From Haloarchaeobius sp. FL176 (lineage in GTDB: Archaea; Halobacteriota; Halobacteria; Halobacteriales; Natrialbaceae), in the NCBI RefSeq assembly GCF_024609245.1, contig NZ_JANJYH010000006.1:1-64000 (forward strand): a stretch of 64,000 nucleotides of DNA, given 5' to 3'. The first letter of the stretch is position 1. Every line of letters starts with the position of its first letter. The notes under the pieces are model-generated. The model had not been told where the DNA came from, searched no databases, and worked only from the letters and a program-made list of their open reading frames with translations. A program made the position numbers and the translations under genes. This document shows positions 38,650 to 47,104 of the stretch, one piece after another.

Positions 38650-39222
38650 CTACCTGCCCATCGTGTGGAACTCCGCGTTCGGCCGCATGTCGGCGAGATG
38701 TGCCATCCTGTTCGAGAGGTTGAAGAACGCGGCGACGCTCCCGATGTCCCAGATGGCCTCCCGGGAGAACCCGTGGTCGCGGAGCCGCTCGAAGTCGGTC
38801 TCGTCCACCTCGGCCGGCCGTTCGGTGAGCTTCACGGCGAGGTCGAGCATGGCGCGGTGGGCGTCGTTGAGGTCCGCGATGCGGTGGTTTGAGACGAGCT
38901 GGTCCGCGAGGTGCGGGTCGTCCGCGTAGATGCGGACGAGCGCGCCGTGGGCGACGTTGCAGTAGTAGCAGTCGTTCGCGCCGCTGACCGCGACGACGAT
39001 CATCTCGACCTCCTCGCGCTCGAGCGCGGTGTCCTCGACGAGCGCGTCGTAGTAGTCGAAGAAGGCCCGGAAGTGCGATGGCTTGTAGCCGTACGCGAGG
39101 AACACGTTCGGGACGAAGCCGGAGCGTTCCTCCTCCGCGTCGATGCGCTCGCGCAGGTCATCGGGGAGTTCGTCGACCTCGGGAACGGGGAATCGCGTCA
39201 TCGCGGGGATGTCGTCGCTCAT
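38650..39222 (-). CDS. AhpD-like peroxidase-related protein (carboxymuconolactone decarboxylase family)
   Basis: A 190-residue protein from the ATG at 39222; the preceding in-frame residues are unlikely. VSGANDCYYCNVAHGALVR contains the CxxC-xxxH active site of AhpD-type proteins. The N-terminal helices (GFVPNVFLAYGYKPSHFRAFFDYYDAL) and the end RMAHLADMRPNAEFH are typical of uncharacterised peroxidase-related enzymes of this family. The protein may reduce peroxides with a thiol partner. The neighbours give no partner reductase. It is divergent from the damaged halocyanin gene. Confidence 0.9.
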   Translation of the reverse strand: MSDDIPAMTRFPVPEVDELPDDLRERIDAEEERSGFVPNVFLAYGYKPSHFRAFFDYYDALVEDTALEREEVEMIVVAVSGANDCYYCNVAHGALVRIYADDPHLADQLVSNHRIADLNDAHRAMLDLAVKLTERPAEVDETDFERLRDHGFSREAIWDIGSVAAFFNLSNRMAHLADMRPNAEFHTMGR

Positions 39223-39309
39223 ACGCGCGACGACGGCGACCGGGACAATCAAACCATCGTCGTTCGGGATACCATGCTACATCTTGTCGCGGGCCGCGTC
39301 GCGTACCGT

Positions 39310-39651
39310 ATGGCCCGATACTCGCGACGCGCACTGCTGGGGACCGTCCCGCTCGCGGCCGGTCTCGCTGGCTGTCTCGGCGGGGGGTAGCGGTGACGAC
39401 GGCGGGTCGCTCTCGTTCTCACCGGCAAACATCGCGGTCCCGGCAGGGACGGTGGTCACGTTCGAGTGGGGCTCCGGCGGCCACACCGTCACGCCAGAGA
39501 ATCAGCCCGACGGTGCCGAGTGGGGTGGAGTCCCGTCGACGGAGTCCGCTGGCTCCGTCCACGAGTTCACTTCGAGGTAGCCGGGACGTACCGTTACTAC
39601 TGCGAACCGTACCGGGGCGCGGGGATGACGGGACAGGTCACCGTGGAGTGA
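39310..39651 (+). pseudogene. Halocyanin pseudogene with two frameshifts
   Basis: ATG at 39310 begins MARYSRRALLG with a Tat/lipobox signal (LAGCLGGG), but the frame stops at 39388-39390 inside a run of six G. One base fewer would restore [20 protein letters not shown] and the first copper His (GGHTVTPE). A second break at about 39570 (VHEFT then stop) needs one extra base to continue as [19 protein letters not shown] to the TGA at 39649-39651. The ligand motif reads CEPYRGAGM where the intact gene at 35828 has CSPHRAQGM, so the second His is also lost. Two frame breaks plus a missing ligand argue for true decay rather than a single sequencing error. Confidence 0.8.
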
Positions 39652-39739
39652 GCGGCCACGGCGGTCGAGCCGCCACGGCTGGACGGCCGACCCTGTCCGA
39701 GCCGAGAACTTGATACCATCCCCTCGACTACCGGTTGGC

Positions 39740-40384
39740 GTGGAGAACGTAACGGACCGGGTGTCGAACCCGTTCGACATGCACCCGCCGCGGGAGTACC
39801 CGCCTGTCGACGACGGGCCGGACGGTGTCCCCGGGTACGGCGACGCGAACGCCGACTTCCACGTCGTCGGTGCGTCGCCCACCCAGCACGGCGGAGAGAC
39901 GACGGGTGTCCCGTTCACGGAGACTGAGGGTGCGCGCCGACTGCAGGGTGTGCTGTACGACGTGGGGTTCCTCGCCGAACCGTACAGCGACGCGCCGGAG
40001 CCGACGAACCTCTTTGCGAGCTACCTGTTCATGCCGCGGTTGCCCGAGGGGCGCGAGCCGACCGACGCGGACTACGAGTTCATGGAGCGGTTCTTCGACG
40101 CGGAGTTCCGCGCCATCAACGCCCACATCATCCTCCCCGTGGGCGCGACTGCCATCGACCGGGTGCTGCGGGAGTACACCACGCTCAGGCGCCGGTTCCC
40201 GGACACCATCGACGACCGGGCGATACACGCGACCGAGGTCCGGGGACGCGGGTTCCTCGTTGTGCCGGTCGCCGACCCCGAGACGTGGGACGACGAGGAG
40301 GCGGAAGCGCTCCGGGAACGGCTGCGGGCCATCCTCGACTCGGACTACCGCCAGACGAAAGGCGTCGCGACGCTGGTCGGCTGA
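39740..40384 (+). CDS. Uracil-DNA glycosylase family protein
   Basis: A 214-residue protein starting with GTG at 39740. SNPFDMHPP is a typical haloarchaeal opening, and FHVVGASPTQHGGETTGVPFTETEGARRLQGVL is the equivalent of the G-E-x-P-G uracil-binding loop region followed by the helix. NLFASYLFMPRLPEGREPT continues the fold, and AHIILPVGATAIDRVLREY is the core strand that precedes the catalytic His loop in other families. The proteins act in base-excision repair of deaminated cytosine. The canonical first motif is altered, so activity on uracil should be seen as likely but not proven. It ends 25 bases from the convergent J-domain gene. Confidence 0.75.
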   Translation: MENVTDRVSNPFDMHPPREYPPVDDGPDGVPGYGDANADFHVVGASPTQHGGETTGVPFTETEGARRLQGVLYDVGFLAEPYSDAPEPTNLFASYLFMPRLPEGREPTDADYEFMERFFDAEFRAINAHIILPVGATAIDRVLREYTTLRRRFPDTIDDRAIHATEVRGRGFLVVPVADPETWDDEEAEALRERLRAILDSDYRQTKGVATLVG

Positions 40385-40409
40385 GACGGCCACTGACAGT
40401 GGCCAGGCG

Positions 40410-41759
40410 TCAGAAGCGGGCCGCGACCTTCGGCCGCACGAACGCGCTCAACAGCAGTATCACGACCGAAAGCAGCGGCAGGAGTACCGCGACCAGGTCC
40501 ACCGCGAGCATTGGCGCAGTCTCCGCGGCGTCGAGCGCGAGCCCGACCAGCGGCGCGGAGACGCCGACGACGTAGAGGTACGTCGGCTTGAACTGCTGTG
40601 CCATCCGGGTGTGCCGGATGATGACCAGGTAGACCAGCGGCAGGACGAGGGCGCCGGCCAGCAGCAGACCGCCGTACGCGCCTGCCGCGATAGCGACGGC
40701 CAGTGAGATTCCGACGGTCTCGTTGACCGTCACCCACTTGTACGGCCGCTGGGCGCGGAACGCCCGGTTGAGGACGAACCCGAGCACGGTGACGCCGACG
40801 AGGCCGGCGAGCGCACCGTACCACTGCTGTGTCGGGAGCGGTGGCTCTGTCACCAGCGCACCCTCCTCGACGATGAACGTGGCTGGCTGGGTGAGTCCGT
40901 GTCGCGAGTCGACGAGGGCGGCCTGCAGGGCCGCGGTGTCGGTGCCGGCGTCGCGCAGTCGGTCCGCGAGCGTGGACAGGGCGCTCTCGTGAGCCAACCC
41001 GTACTGGACGAGTCCAGCGATGTAGAGGAGCACCGCCGAGAGCATGAGCGGCCAGCCGAGGCTCAGGCTGTTCCACCAGTTGAACAGCGCGTTGTCCGTC
41101 CAGCCGCCCGTGCTGGTCCCCGTTGCGGTCGAGGTTCGCGTGCCGGTGGTCGAGTGCCCGCCGTTGGTCGACGTACTCCGTGCCGACCCGCCGGTGCTCC
41201 GGGACGACGAGCTGCCCCCGGTCGAACTGCTGCCGGTCCGGCTCGTCCGCTGTGACGTGTTCGAGGCCGTGGACTGGCTGGCGGAGCTCCCCGAGCTGCT
41301 GGAGCTGGCGCTCGACCCGCTGCTCCCCGAGGTGCTACTGCTGGACCGGTTGCTGGCCGAACTGCTGCTGGATCGCTTTCGGCCGGTGCGCGAGGAGTCC
41401 GTCGAGCGGCTCGTGGACCGCGAGCTGGTCGTAGCGCCGCTCGACGGACTCGTCGAGCTGCCGGAGTCACCGCTGTCGCTGGAGCCGTTCCCCCAGATAT
41501 CGCCGGAGGGGAAGCCACCGATGCGCTTTGCGACGTAGTCCCTGTGGCCGAGTCGGTCGTAGGCGTTCCGCTCCGAGGAGTCGTTGAGGGTCTCGTAGGC
41601 TTTCTTGAGGGCGTTGAACTGGGCGGGGGCGTCGGGGTCGTCGTTGAGGTCCGGATGATACTCCCGGACCTTGGACCGGAACGCCTCCTTCACCTCGGCC
41701 TGGGAGGCGTCCTCGTCTATCTCCAGAAGTTCGTAGAAGTCCATATCGTCGTCAGGCAT
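40410..41759 (-). CDS. J-domain protein with Ser-rich linker and polytopic membrane region
   Basis: A 449-residue protein. Residues 6-75 form a J domain (DFYELLEIDEDASQAEVKEAF, HPD at 35-37) able to stimulate an Hsp70 ATPase. Residues about 90-215 are almost entirely Ser, Thr, Gly and Arg (SSRSTSRSTDSSR-type), a long flexible linker. From about 225 to the end there are six or so hydrophobic segments with a soluble loop. This differs from classical DnaJ (no Gly/Phe region, no zinc fingers). It probably tethers DnaK activity to the membrane. The ATG at 41759 is used, since upstream residues are Arg-rich. The role in folding of membrane proteins or stress is inferred. Confidence 0.85.
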   Translation of the reverse strand: MPDDDMDFYELLEIDEDASQAEVKEAFRSKVREYHPDLNDDPDAPAQFNALKKAYETLNDSSERNAYDRLGHRDYVAKRIGGFPSGDIWGNGSSDSGDSGSSTSPSSGATTSSRSTSRSTDSSRTGRKRSSSSSASNRSSSSTSGSSGSSASSSSSGSSASQSTASNTSQRTSRTGSSSTGGSSSSRSTGGSARSTSTNGGHSTTGTRTSTATGTSTGGWTDNALFNWWNSLSLGWPLMLSAVLLYIAGLVQYGLAHESALSTLADRLRDAGTDTAALQAALVDSRHGLTQPATFIVEEGALVTEPPLPTQQWYGALAGLVGVTVLGFVLNRAFRAQRPYKWVTVNETVGISLAVAIAAGAYGGLLLAGALVLPLVYLVIIRHTRMAQQFKPTYLYVVGVSAPLVGLALDAAETAPMLAVDLVAVLLPLLSVVILLLSAFVRPKVAARF

Positions 41760-41824
41760 GCTGATGAGAGTGCGTCTATCCCATCTCGGGTGCCGGGACA
41801 TATAAGTTCCATTGGCCGTGGCGG

Positions 41825-43096
41825 CTACTGGAAATCGGTCAGCGTGGACTGGCCGCCGGAGCCATCCGCCTCACTGCGTCGCGAGCGGTCCTGTGACCCC
41901 CCAGTTGCGGTCTCACGGCCGCCTCCGGAGTCCCAGGAGTCGAGGCTCGCCTGGTTGCGCTCGGTGAAGGAGAGGTTCGAGACCCGGACGCCGACTTTCC
42001 GCACGGCCACGGCCTCGAACTCCGCGAGGAGCTCCAGGGCGGTCTCGACGACCAGCTGTCCGTCGGCGACCGGCCCCGGCAACGACCGTTCGCGAGTGTT
42101 CACGTCGAACGGCGGCTCGACGGCCTTGATGCCGATGGTCCGGTAGAGCGCACCCTCGCGCTCGGCGCGGTCCGCCACGGCCTCGGCGAGCGTCCGCACC
42201 TGCTCGCGCTTCGGCTCGGGGTCCGTGACGGCCTCCCCGAACGCCGACTCGCGCGAGAAGCTCTTGGGGAGCCCGCGCGGAGTCACCGCCCGGTCGTCGT
42301 TCCCCCGCGCCCGGTCGCGGAGTTCCGGGCCACGGTCGCCGAAGCGCTCCGCCAGCGCCCGGCGGTCTGCGGCAGCGAGGTCGCCAGCGGTCTCCACGTC
42401 GAACTCGTCCCGCAACTCGCGTGCAGTCACCGGGCCGACGCCGTGGATCTCCTCGACTGGGAGGGGTTCGAGGAACCCCCGCAGCTCCGCCGGCGGCACC
42501 ACGACGAGCCCGTCCGGCTTGTCGTGGTCGCTCGCGACCTTCGCCGCGCTCATGTTCGGTGCGACGCCGACGCTGGCGACGACGCCGACCTCGCGCTCGA
42601 TGCGCTGTTTGACGTGCCTCGCGAACCCCTCGGCGACGCTCCAGTCCGTCCGGTCGGTCACGTCCAGGTACGCCTCGTCGATGCTCACCTCGCGGACCGT
42701 GTCCGCGCAGTCGTGGAGGATATCCTTCACGTCGCTCGCCACGGCGTCGTAGTAGTCCAGGTCGACGGGCCGGTACAGCCCCGTTCCCGCGGAGTCGTCC
42801 GCGTCGGCCCGGCGCGGGAGGCGCTCCAGCGCGGTCGTGATGGCCTGCGCGCTCTCGACGCCGTACTCGCGGGCCTCGTAGCTCGCCGTCGCCACCGCGC
42901 CGCCGTCGTCGCCCGGCTCGTAGCCCATCCCGACGACGACCGGCTCGTCACGGAGCTCGGGCTCGCGAAGCCGTTCACAGGCCGCGTAGAAGCAGTCCAT
43001 GTCGACGTGCAGGACGATGCGGTCCTGCGCGTCCTGCGCCGGCGAGACGCCTGGCAGACGTTCGCCGGGTCGGGTCGGGTCCTCCGGGTCGACCAT
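41825..43096 (-). CDS. dinB: DNA polymerase IV (Y family)
   Basis: A 423-residue polymerase. LHVDMDCFYAACE has the first catalytic Asp, and EVSIDEAYLDVT the SIDE motif with the second acidic pair. GVAPNMSAAKVASDHDKPDGLVVV is the finger/palm region, PVEEIHGVGPVTARELRDEF the helix-hairpin-helix thumb, and the little-finger domain follows. The end GGQSTLTDFQ is a PCNA-binding (PIP) box. It copies across damaged bases with low fidelity. The start is uncertain: the ATG at 43096 gives a short acidic N-terminal extension, and a longer frame to 43195 has an atypical sequence. Confidence 0.93.
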   Translation of the reverse strand: MVDPEDPTRPGERLPGVSPAQDAQDRIVLHVDMDCFYAACERLREPELRDEPVVVGMGYEPGDDGGAVATASYEAREYGVESAQAITTALERLPRRADADDSAGTGLYRPVDLDYYDAVASDVKDILHDCADTVREVSIDEAYLDVTDRTDWSVAEGFARHVKQRIEREVGVVASVGVAPNMSAAKVASDHDKPDGLVVVPPAELRGFLEPLPVEEIHGVGPVTARELRDEFDVETAGDLAAADRRALAERFGDRGPELRDRARGNDDRAVTPRGLPKSFSRESAFGEAVTDPEPKREQVRTLAEAVADRAEREGALYRTIGIKAVEPPFDVNTRERSLPGPVADGQLVVETALELLAEFEAVAVRKVGVRVSNLSFTERNQASLDSWDSGGGRETATGGSQDRSRRSEADGSGGQSTLTDFQ

Positions 43097-43360
43097 CGCG
43101 TGTTCGACCGTCGGTTGGGTAGCGGGGTGAATGAGTGTTCCGTCCAGCCCGTCGGGGCCGTCTACCGTGCACGGTTCCATTCTCTGACGATGCACACCCG
43201 AACAGTGCCCCCGCGGTCACCGCCGGCCGGTCCGGGACGAATGAGGCGAAGGCGGTCCGCGGTGCCGTTCCCCGCCCCGGGTCGAAGTACGGCATCGCTA
43301 TCGGGAGCGTGTCGGCGGGCTGGAAAGCTACCGGTGCCGGAACAGTGGCTCGTGGACGGT

Positions 43361-44179
43361 TCAGAGACCGATCGTTCCCTTCGCGAACGCCAGGCCGTTC
43401 TTGACGGGGTCGGGGCGGGCGATGCGGTCCAGCTCGTCCCGGTCGAGCTTGAAGTCGAAGATATCGATGTTCTGCTCGATGTGGTCCGTGCTGGTTGATT
43501 TGGGGATGGCGACGAGGTTCTGGTGCTGGGTCGCCCAGCGGAGCGCGACCTGCGCGGGGGTCTTGTCGTAGCGCGTGCCGATGGACCGGAGGAGGTCGTC
43601 GTCGAGGACCCCGCCGGTGCCGAGCGGTGAGTAGGCGGTGAGCAGCACGTTCGAGTCCTGGCAGTAGCGCAGGAGCTCGCGCTGGGGCTTGAACGGGTGG
43701 AACTTCACCTGGTTGGTGAAGATGGGTTCCGGGGAGACGCGCTGGGCCTTCATCAGCCGCTTCTTCGAGAAGTTCGAGACGCCGACGTGGCGCACGTCGC
43801 CGCGCTCGACGAGGTCGGCCATGGCCTCCATCGTCTCCCGGAGGTCGGCGAGCGGGTTCGGCCAGTGCAGCAGCAGCAGGTCGACGTAGGAGGTGTCGAG
43901 GCGGCGGATGCTGTTGGCGACGGAGCGCTTGAGACGACCGGGGCGGAACCGGTCCGGACGGACTTTCGTGGTGAGGAAGATGTCTTCGCGGTCCACGTCG
44001 GCGTCGTGGATGGCGTTGCCGACGTAGCGCTCGTTGTCGTACGCCTGGGCGGTGTCGATGTGACGGTATCCCGCGGCCAGCGCGGTACGGACTGCGCCGT
44101 AGGTCTCCTGGCCGTCGGTCTGCCAGGTGCCGAGGCCGATTTTCGGGACGGAGGTCCCCTGAATCGTTTCGTACTCCAT
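43361..44179 (-). CDS. Aldo/keto reductase
   Basis: A 272-residue TIM-barrel enzyme of normal length. The catalytic tetrad is visible: Asp and Tyr in DTAQAYDNERYVG, Lys in LTTKVRPD, His in LLLHWPNP. The phosphate-binding end is AIPKSTSTDHIEQNIDIF with Lys and Ser for NADPH. It reduces aldehydes or ketones with NADPH. The substrate is not predictable and no operon partner is close; 264 bases without a gene separate it from dinB upstream on this strand, with nothing recognisable in them. ATG at 44179 is chosen over longer in-frame starts rich in Arg. Confidence 0.92.
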   Translation of the reverse strand: MEYETIQGTSVPKIGLGTWQTDGQETYGAVRTALAAGYRHIDTAQAYDNERYVGNAIHDADVDREDIFLTTKVRPDRFRPGRLKRSVANSIRRLDTSYVDLLLLHWPNPLADLRETMEAMADLVERGDVRHVGVSNFSKKRLMKAQRVSPEPIFTNQVKFHPFKPQRELLRYCQDSNVLLTAYSPLGTGGVLDDDLLRSIGTRYDKTPAQVALRWATQHQNLVAIPKSTSTDHIEQNIDIFDFKLDRDELDRIARPDPVKNGLAFAKGTIGL

Positions 44180-44302
44180 GCGACGCCGTTGGGCTCCGGT
44201 CGTCATAGGCCTTGACACTTCGGACTGTGCTGTCGCCTGCGGCGCCCCTCGATATTAGGTGTTAATATGCTACTAATTCTTATAATGGGTTGCCAGAAAG
44301 CC

Positions 44303-44308
44303 TTTTAT
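44303..44308 (+). promoter_or_regulatory. TATA-like box of the 38-residue gene (leaderless)
   Basis: TTTTAT is centred about 30 bases before the ATG at 44336. The surrounding 60 bases (TTAATATGCTACTAATTCTTATAATGG) are the most A/T-rich in this part of the window. Confidence 0.45.
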
Positions 44309-44335
44309 GCGAGTCTCGTGCTACGAGCTACCACG

Positions 44336-44452
44336 ATGACGAACGACAACCGCACCATGAAAGAGGTCAGCCACACACCACCGAACGGGGAGTCCGTCAC
44401 GAACGTCTGGGAGCGAGGAGACGAGTCCCCCGACGAGCTGCGAGACGACTGA
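44336..44452 (+). CDS. 38-residue acidic microprotein
   Basis: ATG at 44336 starts a 39-codon frame ending TGA. The product (MTNDNRTMKEVSHTPP start, ERGDESPDELRDD end) is acidic, hydrophilic and without cysteines. The TATA-like box at 44303-44308 is at the right distance for a leaderless transcript, which supports expression. No family is recognised. It stands alone between the divergent aldo/keto reductase and the next small genes. An upstream in-frame ATG at 44267 lies before the TATA box and is rejected. It might be a small regulator, but nothing in the sequence shows this. Confidence 0.5.
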   Translation: MTNDNRTMKEVSHTPPNGESVTNVWERGDESPDELRDD

Positions 44453-44597
44453 GTCCCGATATTCCGGACAGTGGCGGGACGACCGTCGCACCCTGACCGG
44501 CCGTCGAGAACGCCAAGTGGGCCGCTCGGTAGGCTAATTGTGTTACTTTTTCACAATCGTAGGAACGCTTTAGCGGCTCCCTGCCGATTCATCCCCT

Positions 44598-44687
44598 GTG
44601 CCTTCGATACTCCACGACACCGGCGAGGAGCGGCCCGAAGCGCCCGACGCAAGCGACCGCGGAACCGGCCACACGGAGGGGAACTGA
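44598..44687 (+). CDS. Possible 29-residue leader peptide upstream of the 66-residue gene
   Basis: A GTG at 44598 opens a 30-codon frame whose TGA (44685-44687) overlaps the ATG of the next gene by one base (TGATG). The peptide is acidic (HDTGEERPEAPDASDRG), matching haloarchaeal composition, and the ribosome binding site GGAGGGG of the next gene lies in its last codons. The overlap suggests translational coupling. Length and lack of any homologous motif keep confidence low. Confidence 0.3.
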   Translation: MPSILHDTGEERPEAPDASDRGTGHTEGN

Positions 44688-44887
44688 TGTCGACGTACGT
44701 CGGCTCGAACGGCGAGTACTACACCGCGAGCGAGGTCGTCGAGAACGTCGAGTCCGGACGCTGGACGGCCCACCTCTGGGAGACCGACACCGACCGCCAG
44801 CTCGTCGAGACGCCGCGGGAGGAGATACTGCTGCTCGTGCCAGCGACGGAGGTCGACTTCGCGCCGGCGTTCGAGCCGGCGCAGTAG
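44687..44887 (+). CDS. 66-residue acidic protein, function unknown
   Basis: ATG at 44687, preceded by a strong GGAGGGG ribosome binding site 6 bases upstream. The product starts MSTYVGSNGEYYTASEVVENVESG and continues RWTAHLWETDTDRQLVETPREEILLLVPATEV: a short alpha/beta protein without cysteines or membrane segments. An upstream open frame is ignored since it lacks acidic character. TTACTTTTTCACAATCG near 44542-44558 could be its promoter region. It ends 13 bases from the convergent lipoprotein gene. I do not recognise a family. Confidence 0.65.
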   Translation: MSTYVGSNGEYYTASEVVENVESGRWTAHLWETDTDRQLVETPREEILLLVPATEVDFAPAFEPAQ

Positions 44888-44900
44888 GCGACAGCAGCCG

Positions 44901-46106
44901 TTACTCGCAGCCGACCGAGCGGGCGATGGCGACGATTTCGGACCGTGACAGCGACCCCTCCACCGAGACGACGGCGTACTGCGGGCCGTCCCCGCACGAC
45001 CAGACGACCGAGCCCAGCGAGTCCGTCGCGACGTAACGGCCCTCGGTGCCGCCGACGCCGACGGTGTCACCCTCCGCCGAGCCGGTCGAGCGCGGTTCCG
45101 AGTGCCTACTCACGTAGAGAACGTCGCCGGCGTCGTTCCGGTAGAACACCGTCACGGTCGTGATCTCACCGCGGAGCACGCCGATCCGGGACAGCTCGTA
45201 CCAGTCGGGCACGTCCGGCTCCGGAAGCGTCACCGAGACGTTCGCCGACGCCGCGGCGCGCGTCTCGAACGTCTCCTGGCTCTCGTCTAGGTCGACCACG
45301 CTCGCATCTTCGGGTGGGTCGAAGCGGAACCGCGAGTCGGGGATGCCCGGGCCGAACTCCACGTTCGTGTACTCCGAGACGATGCGGAACTCCTTCCCGT
45401 TGACCGTCATCGACTGGGTCACCTTCACCGGGAAGTAGTGCTCGGTGTCGAGGTGGTACCGGATCCGCAGGTCCGAGGCCACCGTCGGAACGTCGCCGCT
45501 CGGGGCCAGTTCGACGACGTGGGTCTCGCGGCCGGCGACGGTCTCCGTGCCCTCGTACGACGCGGTGTAGTTCTCGACTCGCGTCGTCGCGTTCCTGACC
45601 GCCGCGCCTGCTTCGTCTTCGACGGGCACCGACGGCGCGGGGCCCATACCGACTGTCGGCGGGGACTGGACAGTCTTGTTGTCGCTCGCCGCGACCGCGT
45701 CGAAGACCTGCCGGAGGAACGTGTTCATCCTGATCGCGTCCCCCTGGCCGCGTTCGTAGGACTGCGTCCGGACGACGTCCCGGCTCTCGTTGTACACCCA
45801 GAGCTGCGAACCGTTGCCGACGACGACGTTGCCCCGCCGGGAGTCCGGTTCACGGATTACCTCTCGAACCGCGCCGCTGGCGGGCCGGAGCCATACCGCC
45901 GACTCGCTGTGTTCGGTGTTGTCCCCGTGGGTGATGGTCGTCTCGACGACGGCGTGGACGCCGTCGATGGACTCGTAGGCTTCGACGGCCGCCTCGCCGT
46001 CGACAGCCGGGGTCGCCGGTTCGCCGTCGTCGACGAGACCCAGACAGCCCGTAGTGACGACGAGCAGGAGCCCAATCGCGACGAGGGAGCGAGGGAGGGC
46101 CGACAT
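44901..46106 (-). CDS. LolA-like lipoprotein
   Basis: A 401-residue protein. RSLVAIGLLLVVTTGCLG is a signal with lipobox (lipid-bearing Cys about residue 20). The mature part has two regions. The first, about 35-260, has the repeated beta-strand layout of outer-membrane lipoprotein carrier (LolA)-like proteins in archaea: YESIDGVHAVVETTITHGDN, VWLRPASGAVREVI, GSQLWVYNESRDVV, DSRFRFDPPEDASVVDLD. The second, about 290-400, is a smaller domain with two Cys (SCGDG, ARSVGCE). It probably binds a lipid or peptide at the outer face of the membrane. ATG at 46106 is preferred over 46133. The function is not established for haloarchaeal members. Confidence 0.82.
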   Translation of the reverse strand: MSALPRSLVAIGLLLVVTTGCLGLVDDGEPATPAVDGEAAVEAYESIDGVHAVVETTITHGDNTEHSESAVWLRPASGAVREVIREPDSRRGNVVVGNGSQLWVYNESRDVVRTQSYERGQGDAIRMNTFLRQVFDAVAASDNKTVQSPPTVGMGPAPSVPVEDEAGAAVRNATTRVENYTASYEGTETVAGRETHVVELAPSGDVPTVASDLRIRYHLDTEHYFPVKVTQSMTVNGKEFRIVSEYTNVEFGPGIPDSRFRFDPPEDASVVDLDESQETFETRAAASANVSVTLPEPDVPDWYELSRIGVLRGEITTVTVFYRNDAGDVLYVSRHSEPRSTGSAEGDTVGVGGTEGRYVATDSLGSVVWSCGDGPQYAVVSVEGSLSRSEIVAIARSVGCE

Positions 46107-46220
46107 TTTCGCGAGTGTTCCGCCCGATGACAATTAGGCGTTTCCGTCCGCGCGAGTCACGCGAGCCGGCCGACTCGGGGTGCCGCAGACGAAGTTCCTA
46201 AGGACGTGCCAGCCTGAGCG

Positions 46221-47102
46221 ATGCGTATGCAAGCGCTGGTCATCGTGGCACACGGGTCGCACCTCAACCCGGAGTCGAGCACACCGACCTACGCCCACGC
46301 GGACACGATCCGCGAGTCGGGCGCGTTCGACGAGGTGCGCGAGGCGTTCTGGAAGGAGGAACCGAGTTTCCGCGACGCGCTCCGAACCGTGGAGTCCGAC
46401 GAGGTGTTCGTCGTCCCCCTGTTCATCAGCGAGGGCTACTTCACCGAGGAGGTCATCCCCCGCGAGCTCCGGCTCGACGACTGGGAGCCCGACCTGTGGG
46501 AGTCCGACGGCACGAGCGCCTCGCAGGCGACGCTGTACGCCGAGGACGTCGACAAGACCATCCACTACTGCGGCCCCGTCGGGACCCACGACGCGATGTC
46601 CGACGTCATCGTCAAGCGCGCCGAGTCGGTCACCGGGAATCACGACGTCGGTGATGGGTTCGGCCTCTCGGTCGTCGGCCACGGCACCGAGCGCAACGAG
46701 AACTCCGCGAAGGCCATCGAGTACCACGCCGACCGCATCCGGAACATGGGTCGGTTCGACGAGGTGAAGGCCCTGTACATGGACGAGGAGCCGGAGGTCG
46801 ACGACGTGACCGACTACTTCGAGAGCGAGGACGTCGTCGTCGTCCCCCTGTTCGTCGCCGACGGCTACCACACCCAGGAGGACATCCCCGAGGACATGGG
46901 CCTCACCGACGACTATCGGAAGGGCTGGGACACCCCCGCAGAGGTCGACGGGCACCGCATCTGGTACGCGGGGGCTGTCGGCACCGAGGACTTCATGGCC
47001 GACGTCATCCTCGAGCGCGCCGCCGAGGCCGGAGCCGACGTCCGTGACGCGCTCGAGAAGGTCCGCGAGGCGACCGGCGGCGTCCCCGCCTCGGGTGACT
47101 GA
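46221..47102 (+). CDS. cbiX: Sirohydrochlorin cobaltochelatase-like protein with two CbiX domains
   Basis: A 293-residue protein made of two CbiX-like halves: ALVIVAHGSHLNPESS (about 5-20) with the metal-binding His, DEVFVVPLFISEGYFTEEVIP in the first half; GLSVVGHGTERNENSAK and DVVVVPLFVADGYHTQEDIP in the second. The paired VVPLF..(E/D)GY motifs are the chelatase landmarks. The enzyme inserts cobalt (or iron) into sirohydrochlorin in the anaerobic cobalamin pathway. The next gene starts after 2 bases and encodes a DR2241-type Fe-S protein, a usual partner of this chelatase in haloarchaea. No other cobalamin genes are in the window. Confidence 0.9.
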   Translation: MRMQALVIVAHGSHLNPESSTPTYAHADTIRESGAFDEVREAFWKEEPSFRDALRTVESDEVFVVPLFISEGYFTEEVIPRELRLDDWEPDLWESDGTSASQATLYAEDVDKTIHYCGPVGTHDAMSDVIVKRAESVTGNHDVGDGFGLSVVGHGTERNENSAKAIEYHADRIRNMGRFDEVKALYMDEEPEVDDVTDYFESEDVVVVPLFVADGYHTQEDIPEDMGLTDDYRKGWDTPAEVDGHRIWYAGAVGTEDFMADVILERAAEAGADVRDALEKVREATGGVPASGD

Positions 47103-47104
47103 CG

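Noticed and set aside
43097-43360. Possible small gene between dinB and the aldo/keto reductase
   Set aside because: No frame with acidic composition, start signal or recognisable motif; treated as intergenic.
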